The notes: a model not told the origin generated them from the letters alone. Positions 8,942-18,536 are shown, counted from the stretch's first letter. The stretch: 64,000 bases of DNA from Armatimonadota bacterium (GCA_020850315.1 JADZEY010000087.1:1-64000), one strand, 5' to 3'. Program-made: numbers and translations.

Positions 8942-9970
8942 ATGTTCCAATACTTCATTCGCCGCATCCTGTTAATGATCCCTACCTTTATCGCTTGTAC
9001 GATAGTGGTATTTCTCATTATTGAGATCACACCCGGGGGGCCATTCGATCAGGCTATTATGAGTGCGCAACAGCAGCAACAGGTATCAGAATCAGGGGGA
9101 AGTGGTGGTAGTGATAAAGGAGGACAGCAAATTCCTGAGGAAGCCAAAGAAGCATTGAAAAAATATTTTAATTTAGATAAGCCATTGCCATTACGTTATT
9201 TGCATTGGTTCGGAAACGTGATGACTGGAGACTTCGGTGAATCGTATAAGTATAGCGAGCCAGCAATTACAGTCATTGCATCTCGTTTCCCAGTCTCTAT
9301 CTATTTTGGTGTCATTGGCTTTGTGCTAGGATATGCTGTCTGCATTCCGTTGGGTCTGTATAAAGCGATTAAACACAACTCAGTATTTGATATTAGCTCA
9401 TCATTATTAGTATTTATCGGCTATGCTATCCCAGGTTTCGCATTCGGCGCGCTGCTATTGGCTGTTTTTGGGCGACAGCTTGGCTGGTTCCCAATTGGGG
9501 GGTTCCGCTCCGAAGGTTGGGAATATCTGGGAACATGGGATAAAGTGGTTGACCAGCTGCATCATACGGTATTACCAATTATATGCTATATGATTGGAAG
9601 CTTTGCTACCTTAACAGTCATTATGAAAAATTCTTTAATGGAAAACTTAGGTCAAGATTATGTGCGTACTGCGTTTGCAAAAGGACTAACCGAGCGAAGA
9701 GTGATTTTTGTTCATGCCTTACGAAATTCGCTGATCCCTATTGTAACTGGGCTTGGTCACGCATTTGGCCTGCTGTTAGCTGGTTCACTGCTTATCGAAA
9801 AAACATTCGGTATTCCAGGTATTGGAATGCTTCAGTATGAGACTGTTTTAAACCGTGATTATACAGTTATTATGGCTTTAACTGTTATAGGGGTTACAAT
9901 CCAGCTCACCGGAAATATATTTAGCGACCTTCTGTATGCTACTGTTGATCCTCGCATTCGCTTCCGATAA
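8942..9970 (+). CDS. Oligopeptide ABC transporter permease, OppB/DppB type
   Basis: A 342-residue inner-membrane permease. It opens with FIRRILLMIPTFIACTIVVF, the standard first helix of OppB proteins, followed by a periplasmic segment carrying a low-complexity QQQQQ/GGSGGS stretch at about residues 44-60, which is unusual. The cytoplasmic EAA loop that contacts the ATPases reads DYVRTAFAKGLTERRVIFVHALRNSLIP (shown here to mark the motif; it spans about residues 239-266). The gene is AT-rich compared with the rest of the window. It would form the heterodimeric pore with the next gene product. Confidence 0.93.
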   Translation: MFQYFIRRILLMIPTFIACTIVVFLIIEITPGGPFDQAIMSAQQQQQVSESGGSGGSDKGGQQIPEEAKEALKKYFNLDKPLPLRYLHWFGNVMTGDFGESYKYSEPAITVIASRFPVSIYFGVIGFVLGYAVCIPLGLYKAIKHNSVFDISSSLLVFIGYAIPGFAFGALLLAVFGRQLGWFPIGGFRSEGWEYLGTWDKVVDQLHHTVLPIICYMIGSFATLTVIMKNSLMENLGQDYVRTAFAKGLTERRVIFVHALRNSLIPIVTGLGHAFGLLLAGSLLIEKTFGIPGIGMLQYETVLNRDYTVIMALTVIGVTIQLTGNIFSDLLYATVDPRIRFR

Positions 9971-10009
9971 CCAAAAAGCATAACCCAGCCTTCATTTTGC
10001 CTATAACCT

Positions 10010-11128
10010 ATGGCTTCATCAATAGCAAACAGCACACCAGCGGGTACACCTACGTCACAAGGGAAATCCCTATCCTTGCTGCAACGGCGAATTAAGAAAT
10101 TTAAATCGCTGAAACGAGGATACTATTCTTTTTTGATTGTGCTGGGTTTGTACGCCTTTTCGTTCATTTTATTATTCTTCATTAATAACAAGGCATTGAT
10201 CGTCCACTACAATGGAGAATACTATTTCCCAGTCTTCAAGGAGTATATTGCGGCTAAAACCTTAGGCATGACAGAAGATGGCGAGGCTCCTGTCAATTTT
10301 CGAAAATTACAAGCGAAATTTGAACAAGAGAATGGAGCTAACTGGCTGGTAATGCCGCCATATCCTTGGGATCCAGATGAGCGCGACCAAGAAACCAAGA
10401 TAGTTGATGAAGCTGGCGAGACGGTTAATTACCCATACCCGCCTTCATCAACACACTGGTTAGGTACTGACCCGTCCGGGCGTGATGTTTTTGCTCGTAT
10501 GGCATACGGGTTCCGTGTATCTATCTCTTTTGCTTTACTCCTAACTATTATCAATTACTCTTTGGGCTCTGCTCTTGGTGGCCTTATGGGGTATTATGGT
10601 AAAAAAATAGATCTATTCGGTCAACGCCTGTTAGAGGTTTGGAGTAATATCCCATTTTTCTTCTTGGTCTTGATCGTTAGCTCAATCATTCAGCCAAGTT
10701 TTATTATCCTGATTTTCCTTCTCTCATTATTTGGCTGGATTGGCATGAGCTATCTTATGCGTGGAGAATTTCTCCGAGAAAAAGCTAAGGACTATGTGTC
10801 AGCAGCTATTTCTTTAGGCGCAAGCGATTCCCAGATTATCTTCAAGCATATTCTGCCAAACTCCCTAACTCCAATTATTGCTACGCTCCCTTTTGCAATT
10901 ATTGGCGGGATAAGCACTTTGGTTGGGCTAGATTATTTGGGCTTTGGCCTGCAGGGGAAATTGCCCAGTTGGGGCGAAATGCTCCAAATCGGCAATGACA
11001 ACAAAGAGCATTTATGGCTGCTTCTATCTCCGATTGGGGCGATGTTCATCACACTGCTGTTGATGACCTTCATCGGCGAAGCCCTCCGCGAAGCCTTTGA
11101 TCCTAAGGAGTACTCGCGATTGCGGTAG
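10010..11128 (+). CDS. Oligopeptide ABC transporter permease, OppC/DppC type
   Basis: A 372-residue inner-membrane permease, the partner of the OppB-like protein 39 bases upstream. It has a cytoplasmic N-terminal tail, a first membrane helix near residues 40-62, then a large periplasmic insert of about 90 residues before HWLGTDPSGRDVFARMAYG, the hallmark OppC motif. The EAA loop is KDYVSAAISLGASDSQIIFK. The protein ends LREAFDPKEYSRLR, also typical. Most of the gene is AT-rich, and the composition returns to the host level within roughly its last 30 codons. The following nuclease gene starts within a few bases of its stop. Confidence 0.93.
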   Translation: MASSIANSTPAGTPTSQGKSLSLLQRRIKKFKSLKRGYYSFLIVLGLYAFSFILLFFINNKALIVHYNGEYYFPVFKEYIAAKTLGMTEDGEAPVNFRKLQAKFEQENGANWLVMPPYPWDPDERDQETKIVDEAGETVNYPYPPSSTHWLGTDPSGRDVFARMAYGFRVSISFALLLTIINYSLGSALGGLMGYYGKKIDLFGQRLLEVWSNIPFFFLVLIVSSIIQPSFIILIFLLSLFGWIGMSYLMRGEFLREKAKDYVSAAISLGASDSQIIFKHILPNSLTPIIATLPFAIIGGISTLVGLDYLGFGLQGKLPSWGEMLQIGNDNKEHLWLLLSPIGAMFITLLLMTFIGEALREAFDPKEYSRLR

Positions 11129-11133
11129 GTGCT

Positions 11134-12114
11134 GTGATAAGCGAAAACGCAATGGATTTTGATACCCCATGGAAAGATGTTGTGGAAGGCTATTTCCCAG
11201 AATTTATGGCCTTCTTTTTCCCACAGGCATATGCGGGAATTAATTGGAGCCGTGGGCACGAATTTTTGGATAAGGAGTTCCAGCAAATTATCCGCGAATC
11301 CAAGTTCGGGCGGCGATATGTTGATAAGCTGGTGAAAGTATGGACGCAAGATGACAAGGAATAGTGGGTGCTATTGCATATTGAGGTGCAAGCACAGCAG
11401 GATGCCGATTTTGCTGAGCGGATGTACATCTATAGCAATCGTATTTACGACCGTTATGCACGCCCCGTTGCCAGCCTTGCAGTCTTTACAGATGAATCGG
11501 CCCGGTGGCAACCCGACCGATTTGAATACACGTTGTGGGGATGCCATGTGTTGTTAGAGTTCCCCTCGGTAAAACTTAATGATTATCGCGATCGCGAGCA
11601 GGAATTAGAAAACAGTCGCAATCCTTTCGCTGTGGTCATACAATCACATCTGCGGACTATTGCTTCGCGCAAAAACGCCGACTTGCGATTGCAATGGAAA
11701 ATAGAGCTATCACGTGCTTTATTCCGAAAAGGGTATGCTCGCCAAGAAATCATTGATTTATTACGGTTTATTGATTGGGTTATGATGCTACCAGAAAACC
11801 TTGATAATCATTTCTGGAATACACTTCAACATCTTGATGAGGTAAAAACCATGCCATATCTCACTAGCTTTGAACGCAAAGCCATACAGCGTGGCCACGA
11901 TGAAGGATTGCAGCAGGGTCGTCAGGAAGGCCTGCAACAGGGGCTACAAAAGAGCATTGTAACACTGCTGATTTTTCGCTTCGGTGCATTGCCCGAAACA
12001 ATTACTGCAACAATTACTGCTATTCGCTCAACAGAGCAGCTTGAACAGCTAATGGCATCGGCCCTGAAATCCGAATCATTGGAAGCCTTTACCGCGCAAA
12101 TACCGAATACCTGA
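11134..12114 (+). pseudogene. Rpn/transposase-like PD-(D/E)XK nuclease gene with in-frame amber codon
   Basis: Two stretches in one frame, 11134-11364 and 11365-12114, are separated only by a TAG at 11362-11364; together they read as one protein of about 320 residues. The first part has the family phrases DFDTPWKDVVEGYFPEFMAF, FLDKEFQQ and RYVDKLVKVW, and the second resumes WVLLHIEVQAQ. The likely metal-binding acidic residues (in DKEFQ, VDKLVKV and the EVQ motif) therefore sit on both sides of the stop. The C-terminal part has a Gln/Gly repeat (EGLQQGRQEGLQQGLQ) and a helical end typical of the family. Starts are GTG 11134 or ATG 11152. The gene sits between oppC and oppD, on the operon strand. 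The frame is otherwise intact, so the mutation may be recent, or the stop may be read through. Confidence 0.75.
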
Positions 12115-12158
12115 TTCTACAGCAGAACTCTTCCTTCTACTTCTGTCCGGATACTACA

Positions 12159-13136
12159 TTGACCCAGGAAAAACTTCTCGAAGTCCGTGATCTGCGGACC
12201 TATTTTAAGACTGGCGGCGGCACTGCGAAAGCGGTGGACGGGGTCACGTTCGATATTTTTAAGGATGAAGTCCTTGGTATCGTGGGGGAATCCGGCTCCG
12301 GTAAATCGGTGACGGCACTCTCCTTAATGCGCTTGATCCCGAACCCTCCTGGCGATATCGTTGGTGGCTCCATCACTATGAATGGTAAAGACCTGCTGAA
12401 ATTGTCGTTGCCGGAAATGCGAAAAATGCGTGGCAACGACATCGGCATGATTTTTCAGGAGCCGATGACCTCGCTAAATCCAGTGTTCAAAATTGGATTT
12501 CAGGTGATGGAAACTATCCTGAACCATGAACCAGTGAATAAACAGGAGGCGTTTGACCGTGGGGTGAAAATGCTGGAGCTTGTGGGAATTCCCGATGCGC
12601 GCAAGCGGATGGACGATTATCCGCACCAGTTCAGCGGTGGAATGCGCCAGCGTGTGATGATCGCCATGGCGCTAAGCTGCAACCCGCAGCTGCTGATTGC
12701 CGACGAGCCAACCACTGCCCTTGATGTCACTATCCAAGCTCAGATCCTGGAGCTGATGATGCGGCTAAAAGAGGAACGGAAAGACTCCGCCATTGTGATG
12801 ATTACCCACGACCTTGCTGTGGTTGCCGAAACCTGCAACCGCGTGATTGTGATGTATGGTGGGAAAATTCAAGAGGTTGGGGATGTCCGGCAGATTTTTA
12901 ATAATCCGCTGCACCCCTATACTCAGGGATTGTTGGCTTCTATTCCACACCCGGTAAAAGGGCATCGCGAGCATCGGCTGAAGGCAATCCCAGGAATGGT
13001 GCCGAATATCTTGCAAATGCCTGCTGCCTGTAAATTCAATACCCGCTGCGAGCGCGCCTTCGATAAATGCTTTGCCGAGGAGCCGCCGTTGATTGAAATG
13101 GAGCCAGGGCATTTTGTCCGATGCCATTTGTACTAA
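12159..13136 (+). CDS. Oligopeptide ABC transporter ATP-binding protein, OppD/DppD type
   Basis: A 325-residue cytoplasmic ATPase that energises the peptide permeases. It shows Walker A GESGSGKS (about residues 43-50), the Q-loop segment [14 protein letters not shown], the ABC signature [12 protein letters not shown], Walker [13 protein letters not shown], and the H-loop [11 protein letters not shown]. The C-terminal extension ([16 protein letters not shown] and the Cys-containing end [14 protein letters not shown]) is the oligopeptide-transporter domain, whose cysteines bind an Fe-S cluster in related proteins. The start is TTG 12159; no in-frame ATG or GTG lies near the first conserved strand. 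Base composition here is back to host level. Confidence 0.93.
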   Translation: MTQEKLLEVRDLRTYFKTGGGTAKAVDGVTFDIFKDEVLGIVGESGSGKSVTALSLMRLIPNPPGDIVGGSITMNGKDLLKLSLPEMRKMRGNDIGMIFQEPMTSLNPVFKIGFQVMETILNHEPVNKQEAFDRGVKMLELVGIPDARKRMDDYPHQFSGGMRQRVMIAMALSCNPQLLIADEPTTALDVTIQAQILELMMRLKEERKDSAIVMITHDLAVVAETCNRVIVMYGGKIQEVGDVRQIFNNPLHPYTQGLLASIPHPVKGHREHRLKAIPGMVPNILQMPAACKFNTRCERAFDKCFAEEPPLIEMEPGHFVRCHLY

Positions 13137-13241
13137 CAATGGCGGCAAGTGGTTGGGAAAGAAATTATCCTCCAACCTTCTGATGAACGGCGAACTTCCA
13201 ACATCTTTTTTGCAACTGCCCACTGATCTGCTTCTCTTCTC

Positions 13242-14249
13242 ATGACCAACGATATCCTGTTAGAAGTCAAAGATCTAAAAGTTCACTTCCCCATTTTTGG
13301 GGGCATCTTCCAACGGAAGGTTGCCTCTGTTAAAGCAGTGGATGGTGTGTCGTTTACGATGCGCCGTGGGGAGACGTTAGGGCTGGTGGGGGAATCGGGA
13401 TGCGGCAAAACAACGGTTGGCCGTGCGTTGATTAACATCACGCGAATTATGAGTCCCGATGCCCAAGTGGAAGGGGAAATTCTGTTCCATTTGCCCGATG
13501 GAAAAGTGGTGGATTTTGCCAAGCTCTCAAAAAGTGAGATGCGCCCCTATCGCTCCCGTATCCAGATGATTTTCCAAGATCCGTTCAGCTCGCTGAATCC
13601 CAGAATGACGGTCTCGCAAATTATCGAGGAGCCGCTGCGAATCCATACGAAGATGTCGAAATCTGAAATGAAAGAACGGGTGATGTGGCTGCTGAATAAA
13701 GTAGGAATGCAGCCGGAGCAAGCAGGGCGTTATCCCCACGAATTTAGCGGCGGGCAGCGTCAGCGTGTTGGAATTGCGCGTGCCCTTGCCACCAACCCCG
13801 ATTTAATTGTCTGCGACGAGCCAGTTTCCGCCCTTGATGTTTCTATCCAAGCACAGGTTATTAATCTGATGCAGGATATTCAGGATGAATTTGGAGTGTC
13901 GTTCCTGTTTATTGCGCATGATTTATCTGTGGTTGAGCATATCAGCGCACGAATTGCGGTGATGTATTTAGGAAATATGGTGGAGTATGGCGAAGCAGAG
14001 CAAGTATTTTTTGAGCCAAAACATCCCTACAGCCGCGCACTGTTGTCGGCGGTGCCGGTGGCAAATCCTGATAGTGGCCGTGGCACCCGAACTGCGTTGC
14101 AGGGTGATGTTCCCACACCCCTTGCAAAACCCAGCGGTTGCCCCTTCCGCACCCGCTGCCCCATTGCGCGCCCAGATTGCGCCAACAATTTCCCGCCATT
14201 CCGCCAGATGGGAGCGGGGCATTATGTGGCTTGTCCCTACACCGAATAG
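13242..14249 (+). CDS. Oligopeptide ABC transporter ATP-binding protein, OppF/DppF type
   Basis: A 335-residue ATPase, the heterodimer partner of the OppD-like protein. It has Walker A GESGCGKT, MIFQDPFSSLNPRM, the signature FSGGQRQRVGIARAL, Walker B LIVCDEPVSALD, and the H-loop FIAHDLSVVEHIS. The C terminus again carries HPYSRALLSAVPVANPD and a cysteine cluster (CPFRTRCPIARPDC). The gap to the upstream ATPase is 105 bases with no visible terminator. The operon ends here, with a terminator about 40 bases downstream. Confidence 0.93.
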   Translation: MTNDILLEVKDLKVHFPIFGGIFQRKVASVKAVDGVSFTMRRGETLGLVGESGCGKTTVGRALINITRIMSPDAQVEGEILFHLPDGKVVDFAKLSKSEMRPYRSRIQMIFQDPFSSLNPRMTVSQIIEEPLRIHTKMSKSEMKERVMWLLNKVGMQPEQAGRYPHEFSGGQRQRVGIARALATNPDLIVCDEPVSALDVSIQAQVINLMQDIQDEFGVSFLFIAHDLSVVEHISARIAVMYLGNMVEYGEAEQVFFEPKHPYSRALLSAVPVANPDSGRGTRTALQGDVPTPLAKPSGCPFRTRCPIARPDCANNFPPFRQMGAGHYVACPYTE

Positions 14250-14286
14250 TTGAGAAAATAGCACCCAATAAATACCCCAAATAGTG

Positions 14287-14322
14287 AAATGGATTGCAGC
14301 CGCTGCAATCCATTTTTTTTTG
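14287..14322 (+). terminator. Rho-independent terminator of the opp operon
   Basis: A 13-bp stem (14287-14299 / 14303-14315) closes on a 3-base loop CCG and runs into a T tract of about ten. It follows the OppF stop codon at 14249 by 37 bases. Confidence 0.9.
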
Positions 14323-14348
14323 AGCTTTGGATACGTGCAATGAATCTG

Positions 14349-14380
14349 AAAAAAAAACGGGCCACAAAAAATGTGGCCCG
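14349..14380 (-). terminator. Rho-independent terminator of the OmpA-domain gene (leftward)
   Basis: On the minus strand a stem CGGGCCAC/GTGGCCCG (14380-14373 with 14365-14358) is followed by a run of T (A run at 14349-14357 on the plus strand). It lies just past the stop codon at 14435, back to back with the opp terminator. Confidence 0.85.
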
Positions 14381-14434
14381 CTCTCTTGAAGGGGGTGTTG
14401 GCCTACAGGGATGAAATTGACGTGTTAGCGTAGG

Positions 14435-14899
14435 CTACGGACAATCTGTGGGTGCGTCGGTAATCACTTGAACAGTGCGGTTGTACAACCGACCCTCGGG
14501 AAGAAAATTGGTATAAATTGGCGCGCTCTCACCAACGGCTTTCACTGTTAGCGTGGCAATGCTTTCGGGAAGTGCAGTGCTGCGAATTCCGCTGGCTACG
14601 TTGGTTGCGCGAGCCTTGGTTAGCTGCAAGTTGTGGTCATCCAAGCCGACAATATCTGTGTGACCAATCACCTCAATTGCAGTTCCGGGCGCAATCTCGG
14701 GATAAATATGTTCTCGCAAAACTCTCTGGTTCATTGCGCCAATTCGGTCGCTGTCAAAATCGAATAATATCAGCGAGTACCGCCCAATGAATCGCCCGCA
14801 CGGAACGCTGTTCGGTGCGGTTGTTTGTGCAGCCACCGTGACAACGGAGCAGATCATGATGGCCGTAGTCATCAGCCAGACAAGGCGCAGAGCTATCAT
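14435..14899 (-). CDS. Small secreted protein with OmpA-like peptidoglycan-binding domain
   Basis: A 154-residue protein. Residues 1-24 form a signal peptide (MIALRLVWLMTTAIMICSVV, then AAQ). The remainder is one OmpA-C-like domain: YSLILFDFDSDRI, then IEVIGHTDIVGLDDHNLQLTKARATNV, in which the Asp and Arg of the peptidoglycan-diaminopimelate pocket appear as HTD and KAR. It probably anchors to the cell wall from the periplasm; no lipobox or barrel is visible. The in-frame region upstream of ATG 14899 (up to 15031) contains no signal-like sequence, so 14899 is preferred. It converges on the opp operon. Confidence 0.8.
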   Translation of the reverse strand: MIALRLVWLMTTAIMICSVVTVAAQTTAPNSVPCGRFIGRYSLILFDFDSDRIGAMNQRVLREHIYPEIAPGTAIEVIGHTDIVGLDDHNLQLTKARATNVASGIRSTALPESIATLTVKAVGESAPIYTNFLPEGRLYNRTVQVITDAPTDCP

Positions 14900-15106
14900 G
14901 GCGTTGGCTCCAGAATGGAGATGAATGATGTTGATCCAGCAGCAGTTCCATATCCGGCCAAAGTAGGCGGTACTTCTTGCCGCTGTGCATAACAAGAGTC
15001 TGTAAATCTTGCAATGTCGCAGCTGTGCCAAAATTTTGGGAACTCACCTTCAGCGGATACCACTATTTGATTCCACATTTGACATTCGCCGCAAGCCATT
15101 CCCCCG

Positions 15107-15114
15107 TATCTTCG
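15107..15114 (+). promoter_or_regulatory. Possible -7 promoter element upstream of the phosphohexomutase gene
   Basis: TATCTTCG differs by one base from the Bacteroidota-type -7 consensus TAnnTTTG. ATTCG lies 18 bases upstream as a weak -33 match. The predicted leader would be about 85 bases long. Confidence 0.35.
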
Positions 15115-15205
15115 TGCCTTGATGATTGGTTCGACTGGCTTCCGGCCACCACCATCAACAAAAAACGACCCTTACCAACAGTTCATAACCTGACGATCCT
15201 TCAAC

Positions 15206-16600
15206 ATGGCACTGATTCGTTCAATTTCTGGCCTGCGCGGCACGCTTGGCGATGGCCTTACCCCAATCACTGTTTCCCACTACACAGCGGCGTTTGCCGA
15301 GTACTTGGGTGGTGGCCCAATTGTGGTTGGCCGCGATGGCCGCCCAAGCGGCGAGTGGATTGAGGAAATCGTGGTGGGAACCCTACGCGCACGCGGCATC
15401 CCCGTTTGGACTTTGGGGATTGTGCCAACCCCAACCGTCCAGTTTGTGGCCCAGCACTCAAACGCCGCTGGGGGAATTTCCATCAGTGCCTCGCACAACC
15501 CGGCGGAGTGGAACGGGCTGAAATTTCTTGGCAGCGATGGAACGTTCCTGGATAACGATGCTTGCCGCGAATTTTTTACGGTGGCCGACCGTGGCCCAGC
15601 TAAACCCAGCAGCGACACCCCCGTAGGGCAGCGCCACCAAATTACCGGCGCGGTGGAACGCCACGTTGAATCGGTGCTGACGCTTCCATTTGTCAATCTG
15701 GAAGGGCTGCGCCAGCGGGCGTTTACGGTGGTGGTGGATGCTGTGAATGCTGCCGGATCGTGGGTGGTTCCGGCCATGCTGGAAGCCTGCGGCTGCCGGG
15801 TGATCCGCTTGTTCTGCGATGGCACGGGGATATTCCCTCATCTTCCCGAACCGCTTCCGCAAAACCTGACGGCACTGAGCGAAGCAGTGATTGCCAACGG
15901 TGCCGATCTTGGCATTGCCGTTGATCCCGATGCCGACCGCTTGGTGCTGATTGATGAACAAGGAAACCCAATCGGCGAAGAGTACACAATCGCTGCTGTT
16001 GTTGATTTTGTGCTTGGCTGGGAACGCCAGCGGGACCCAATCTCCAACCTTTCGGCAGTGATTAACCTTTCCACAACGCGGGCGGTGGAGGACGTTGCCG
16101 CACGCTACGGAGCCACGGTGTTCCGCACGCCGGTTGGGGAGATTAACGTGGCCAAGAAGATGCGGGAAGTTGGCGCGATTATCGGCGGCGAAGGCTCGGG
16201 CGGGGTGATACTTCCGGCATCGCACTACGGGCGTGATGCGTTGGTAGGGATTGCCATTCTGTTAAGCCACTTGCTGCAACGGGGGGAAACGCTGAGTCAA
16301 CTTCGGGCATCGTTGCCAAGCTATGAGATTGTGAAGAAGCGGGCCGAACGCCCCGCAAACGTAAAAGCTGTGGACGTTCTGAAACGTGTGCTGCGGAATC
16401 ATGCTAACGGCGCAGCATGGAACGGGCAAGATGGATTGCGGTTAGAGTTCCAGCAATCGTGGGTGCACCTGCGTGGCTCCAACACCGAGCCGATCATCCG
16501 GGTGATTGCCGAAGCCGCCACCGCGAAGGAAGCAGAGCAACTTGCCAGCAAGTACCTTCGCCACACCGAAAAAATTGCTGCAGAAATGGCAGCGAAATAG
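15206..16600 (+). CDS. Phosphohexomutase (phosphoglucosamine mutase / phosphomannomutase family)
   Basis: A 464-residue alpha-D-phosphohexomutase. The catalytic phosphoserine lies in ISASHNP (Ser96), the Mg2+ loop is DPDADR at about residue 238, the sugar-binding loop is GGEGSGGVI near 330, and the phosphate-binding loop is RGSNTEPIIRV near the C terminus. The active-site sequences and start (MALIRSISGLRGTLGDGLTP) fit the GlmM-like group that converts glucosamine-6-phosphate to glucosamine-1-phosphate for peptidoglycan, but family members with phosphomannomutase or phosphoglucomutase activity look very similar. It stands alone between convergent neighbours and has its own terminator. Confidence 0.88.
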   Translation: MALIRSISGLRGTLGDGLTPITVSHYTAAFAEYLGGGPIVVGRDGRPSGEWIEEIVVGTLRARGIPVWTLGIVPTPTVQFVAQHSNAAGGISISASHNPAEWNGLKFLGSDGTFLDNDACREFFTVADRGPAKPSSDTPVGQRHQITGAVERHVESVLTLPFVNLEGLRQRAFTVVVDAVNAAGSWVVPAMLEACGCRVIRLFCDGTGIFPHLPEPLPQNLTALSEAVIANGADLGIAVDPDADRLVLIDEQGNPIGEEYTIAAVVDFVLGWERQRDPISNLSAVINLSTTRAVEDVAARYGATVFRTPVGEINVAKKMREVGAIIGGEGSGGVILPASHYGRDALVGIAILLSHLLQRGETLSQLRASLPSYEIVKKRAERPANVKAVDVLKRVLRNHANGAAWNGQDGLRLEFQQSWVHLRGSNTEPIIRVIAEAATAKEAEQLASKYLRHTEKIAAEMAAK

Positions 16601-16634
16601 CACCACGCCAGCCGAACAGAGAAGAAACATTGAA

Positions 16635-16687
16635 GGGGCATACAGCAGGCAGAGAGAGCATCAGCCTGTTGTAGCCCCTTCTTTTTT
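16635..16687 (+). terminator. Rho-independent terminator after the phosphohexomutase gene
   Basis: An imperfect stem (GGGGCATACAGCAGGC at 16635-16650 with GCCTGTTGTAGCCCC at 16664-16678, one bulge) is followed by TTCTTTTTT. It follows the stop at 16600. Confidence 0.8.
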
Positions 16688-16709
16688 GCCTATCCCCTGT
16701 ATCTGCGGC

Positions 16710-18536
16710 TTATTCCCCCATCCATTTTTTGCGCGATTTTTTTTGGACGGCTGTTGCTTCTTTGCTTAGCTCCATCCGGAAGGGGCGGGTATCCTGTTCG
16801 GTGGTCTGAACCGTGAATGTGAGCAGCCGCGGGCCGCGGAATGCAGTAATCTGAAGCACGTCGCCGGGGCGTTTTAATTCTAACACTGGCGTAAGAGTGT
16901 TGGCGTCCACCCGCTCTCCATCAATTGCAATCAGCGTGTCGCCTGCGCTTAGTCCGGCAAGTTCAGCGGGGGAGTTTTGGAGCACGTTGGTCAGCGTCAC
17001 GAACTCATGGCCTCCATGCTTCCGTTCTGGCATCACCATTCCAGTAAAAATCTTTGATGGTTCTGGCTCCGACGGTTTCGGTTCGCGCCCACGCCTGATG
17101 TTCACTCCCACCCGCGCCAATGGTTCGGCATATTCCCATTCTTCGCGGCTATCAATCAACCAAAGCAGATAGAGTTCGGCTTCCACCCCGGCAAGGTCGC
17201 GCACGGCATCGCGCACGTCGCGTTCGGTGTATCCGTTTCCCCGCAGGAAGTAATGTTCGACGGGTTGTTCGGCGTAGGTCTGCTGATAGAGTTTGCGTAT
17301 CAGATCATCGAGTGAGTATCGGTCCCGAGTGAGTCGGCGAAGCTCAAGGTCCAGCAGCAACGCCGCAACGGCTCCTTTGAAATAGTAGTTCACGTAGGTG
17401 TTGCGGAAGTTGCTGACGGTTGCCATCGGGCTGCGCGCACCCGCCATCAGCCACGTGTCGAAGCTGGACTCGCGCAGGTTCCGGTGAAACCGCCCAGGGG
17501 AGCGGTCAACCCTGTTGATTTCAGCAGCTAATTCTTTGAAAAATTGACGACTATCCCACACCCCAGCACGGCGAAGCATCAGGTGGCCGTAGTATTGGGT
17601 GAACCCTTCGGCAAGCCAGAGCAACGTGGTGTGTTGCTCGCGGGTGTAGTCGAACGGGCCAAGCTCGGCAGGGCGCATCCGCTTTACGTTCCAGATATGG
17701 AAAAACTCGTGCGACATCACCCCAACAAGGTCATCGTAGCGGTCGCGGTCGGTGATATGCCCATCTATCACCAGCCGCGTGGAAGCAAGGTGTTCCATCC
17801 CATCGCCGTTCGGGGCGTAGGGGTCAAGGTTCACCAAAAACCAGTAGGCATCGAACTCAGGCTTGCCGAAGGTGGAAACGTAGGCGGCAACGGTCTTCTC
17901 GGTATCTGCCACAAACTGGTCAATCTTGTCGGCAAGCTGGCGGCTGGCGCGGGTGGTTTGGCTGCTGGCATTATCAATAACAATCCAGTAGGTGATCCCT
18001 TCAATCGTAAACTTCCGCACGGTTGGGGTGCCAACTTCGATTGGGGAATCAATCAGAACATCATAGTTCTGGGCAACCAGCAGCTTGCGCCCGGCGCGGC
18101 GGCGTTGTTTCAGTGAGGAGTAGGCTTTCCAAGTTGTTGGGGCTGTAATCTCCAACTCAATCGCTTCCTCCTTCCTTCCCACGATGTACCCAAACACTGA
18201 TGCCCCATTGATTGCGGCGTGGCGGTCATCAAGCTGGCTGAAGGTTCCGCTTAGAGTGTCGCCAAACATCTGGTAGCCGATTGTTAGCTGGGCCGCCCCC
18301 GCTGTGTGAATTCTCCACCTCCCTTTCTCCATCCGTTCAATCCGAAGGGCTTCCCCGGTGGGATTGGTGGCGCGCAGGTCTTGCACGTTGCGGGCAAAGT
18401 CGTAGATGTAATATCGCCCGGGCGACCAAGCAGGGAACTCCAAATCAAGATGTTTGGCCCCGTTCGTTTGGGCGGTGATGGAAACCCCAAACAGGTGCGT
18501 GGAAGGGCGCGTAAGGTCAAGTGAGTACTGCAGCAT
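16710..18536 (-). CDS. M61 family (glycyl aminopeptidase-type) metallopeptidase with PDZ domain
   Basis: A 608-residue zinc peptidase. The N-terminal beta-rich domain includes FPAWSPGRYYIYDFARNV. The zinc site is SHEFFHIWNVKRMRP near residue 270, with the third ligand in WLAEGFTQYYG about 30 residues on. A PDZ domain lies near the C terminus (LQNSPAELAGLSAGDTLIAIDG, within about residues 490-580). M61 enzymes remove N-terminal glycine or alanine and are often periplasmic, but no signal peptide is visible here, so cytoplasmic location is likely. ATG 18536 (MLQYSLDL) matches the usual family start; an in-frame TTG at 18596 would add 20 residues. It is divergent from the sigma factor gene. Confidence 0.9.
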   Translation of the reverse strand: MLQYSLDLTRPSTHLFGVSITAQTNGAKHLDLEFPAWSPGRYYIYDFARNVQDLRATNPTGEALRIERMEKGRWRIHTAGAAQLTIGYQMFGDTLSGTFSQLDDRHAAINGASVFGYIVGRKEEAIELEITAPTTWKAYSSLKQRRRAGRKLLVAQNYDVLIDSPIEVGTPTVRKFTIEGITYWIVIDNASSQTTRASRQLADKIDQFVADTEKTVAAYVSTFGKPEFDAYWFLVNLDPYAPNGDGMEHLASTRLVIDGHITDRDRYDDLVGVMSHEFFHIWNVKRMRPAELGPFDYTREQHTTLLWLAEGFTQYYGHLMLRRAGVWDSRQFFKELAAEINRVDRSPGRFHRNLRESSFDTWLMAGARSPMATVSNFRNTYVNYYFKGAVAALLLDLELRRLTRDRYSLDDLIRKLYQQTYAEQPVEHYFLRGNGYTERDVRDAVRDLAGVEAELYLLWLIDSREEWEYAEPLARVGVNIRRGREPKPSEPEPSKIFTGMVMPERKHGGHEFVTLTNVLQNSPAELAGLSAGDTLIAIDGERVDANTLTPVLELKRPGDVLQITAFRGPRLLTFTVQTTEQDTRPFRMELSKEATAVQKKSRKKWMGE

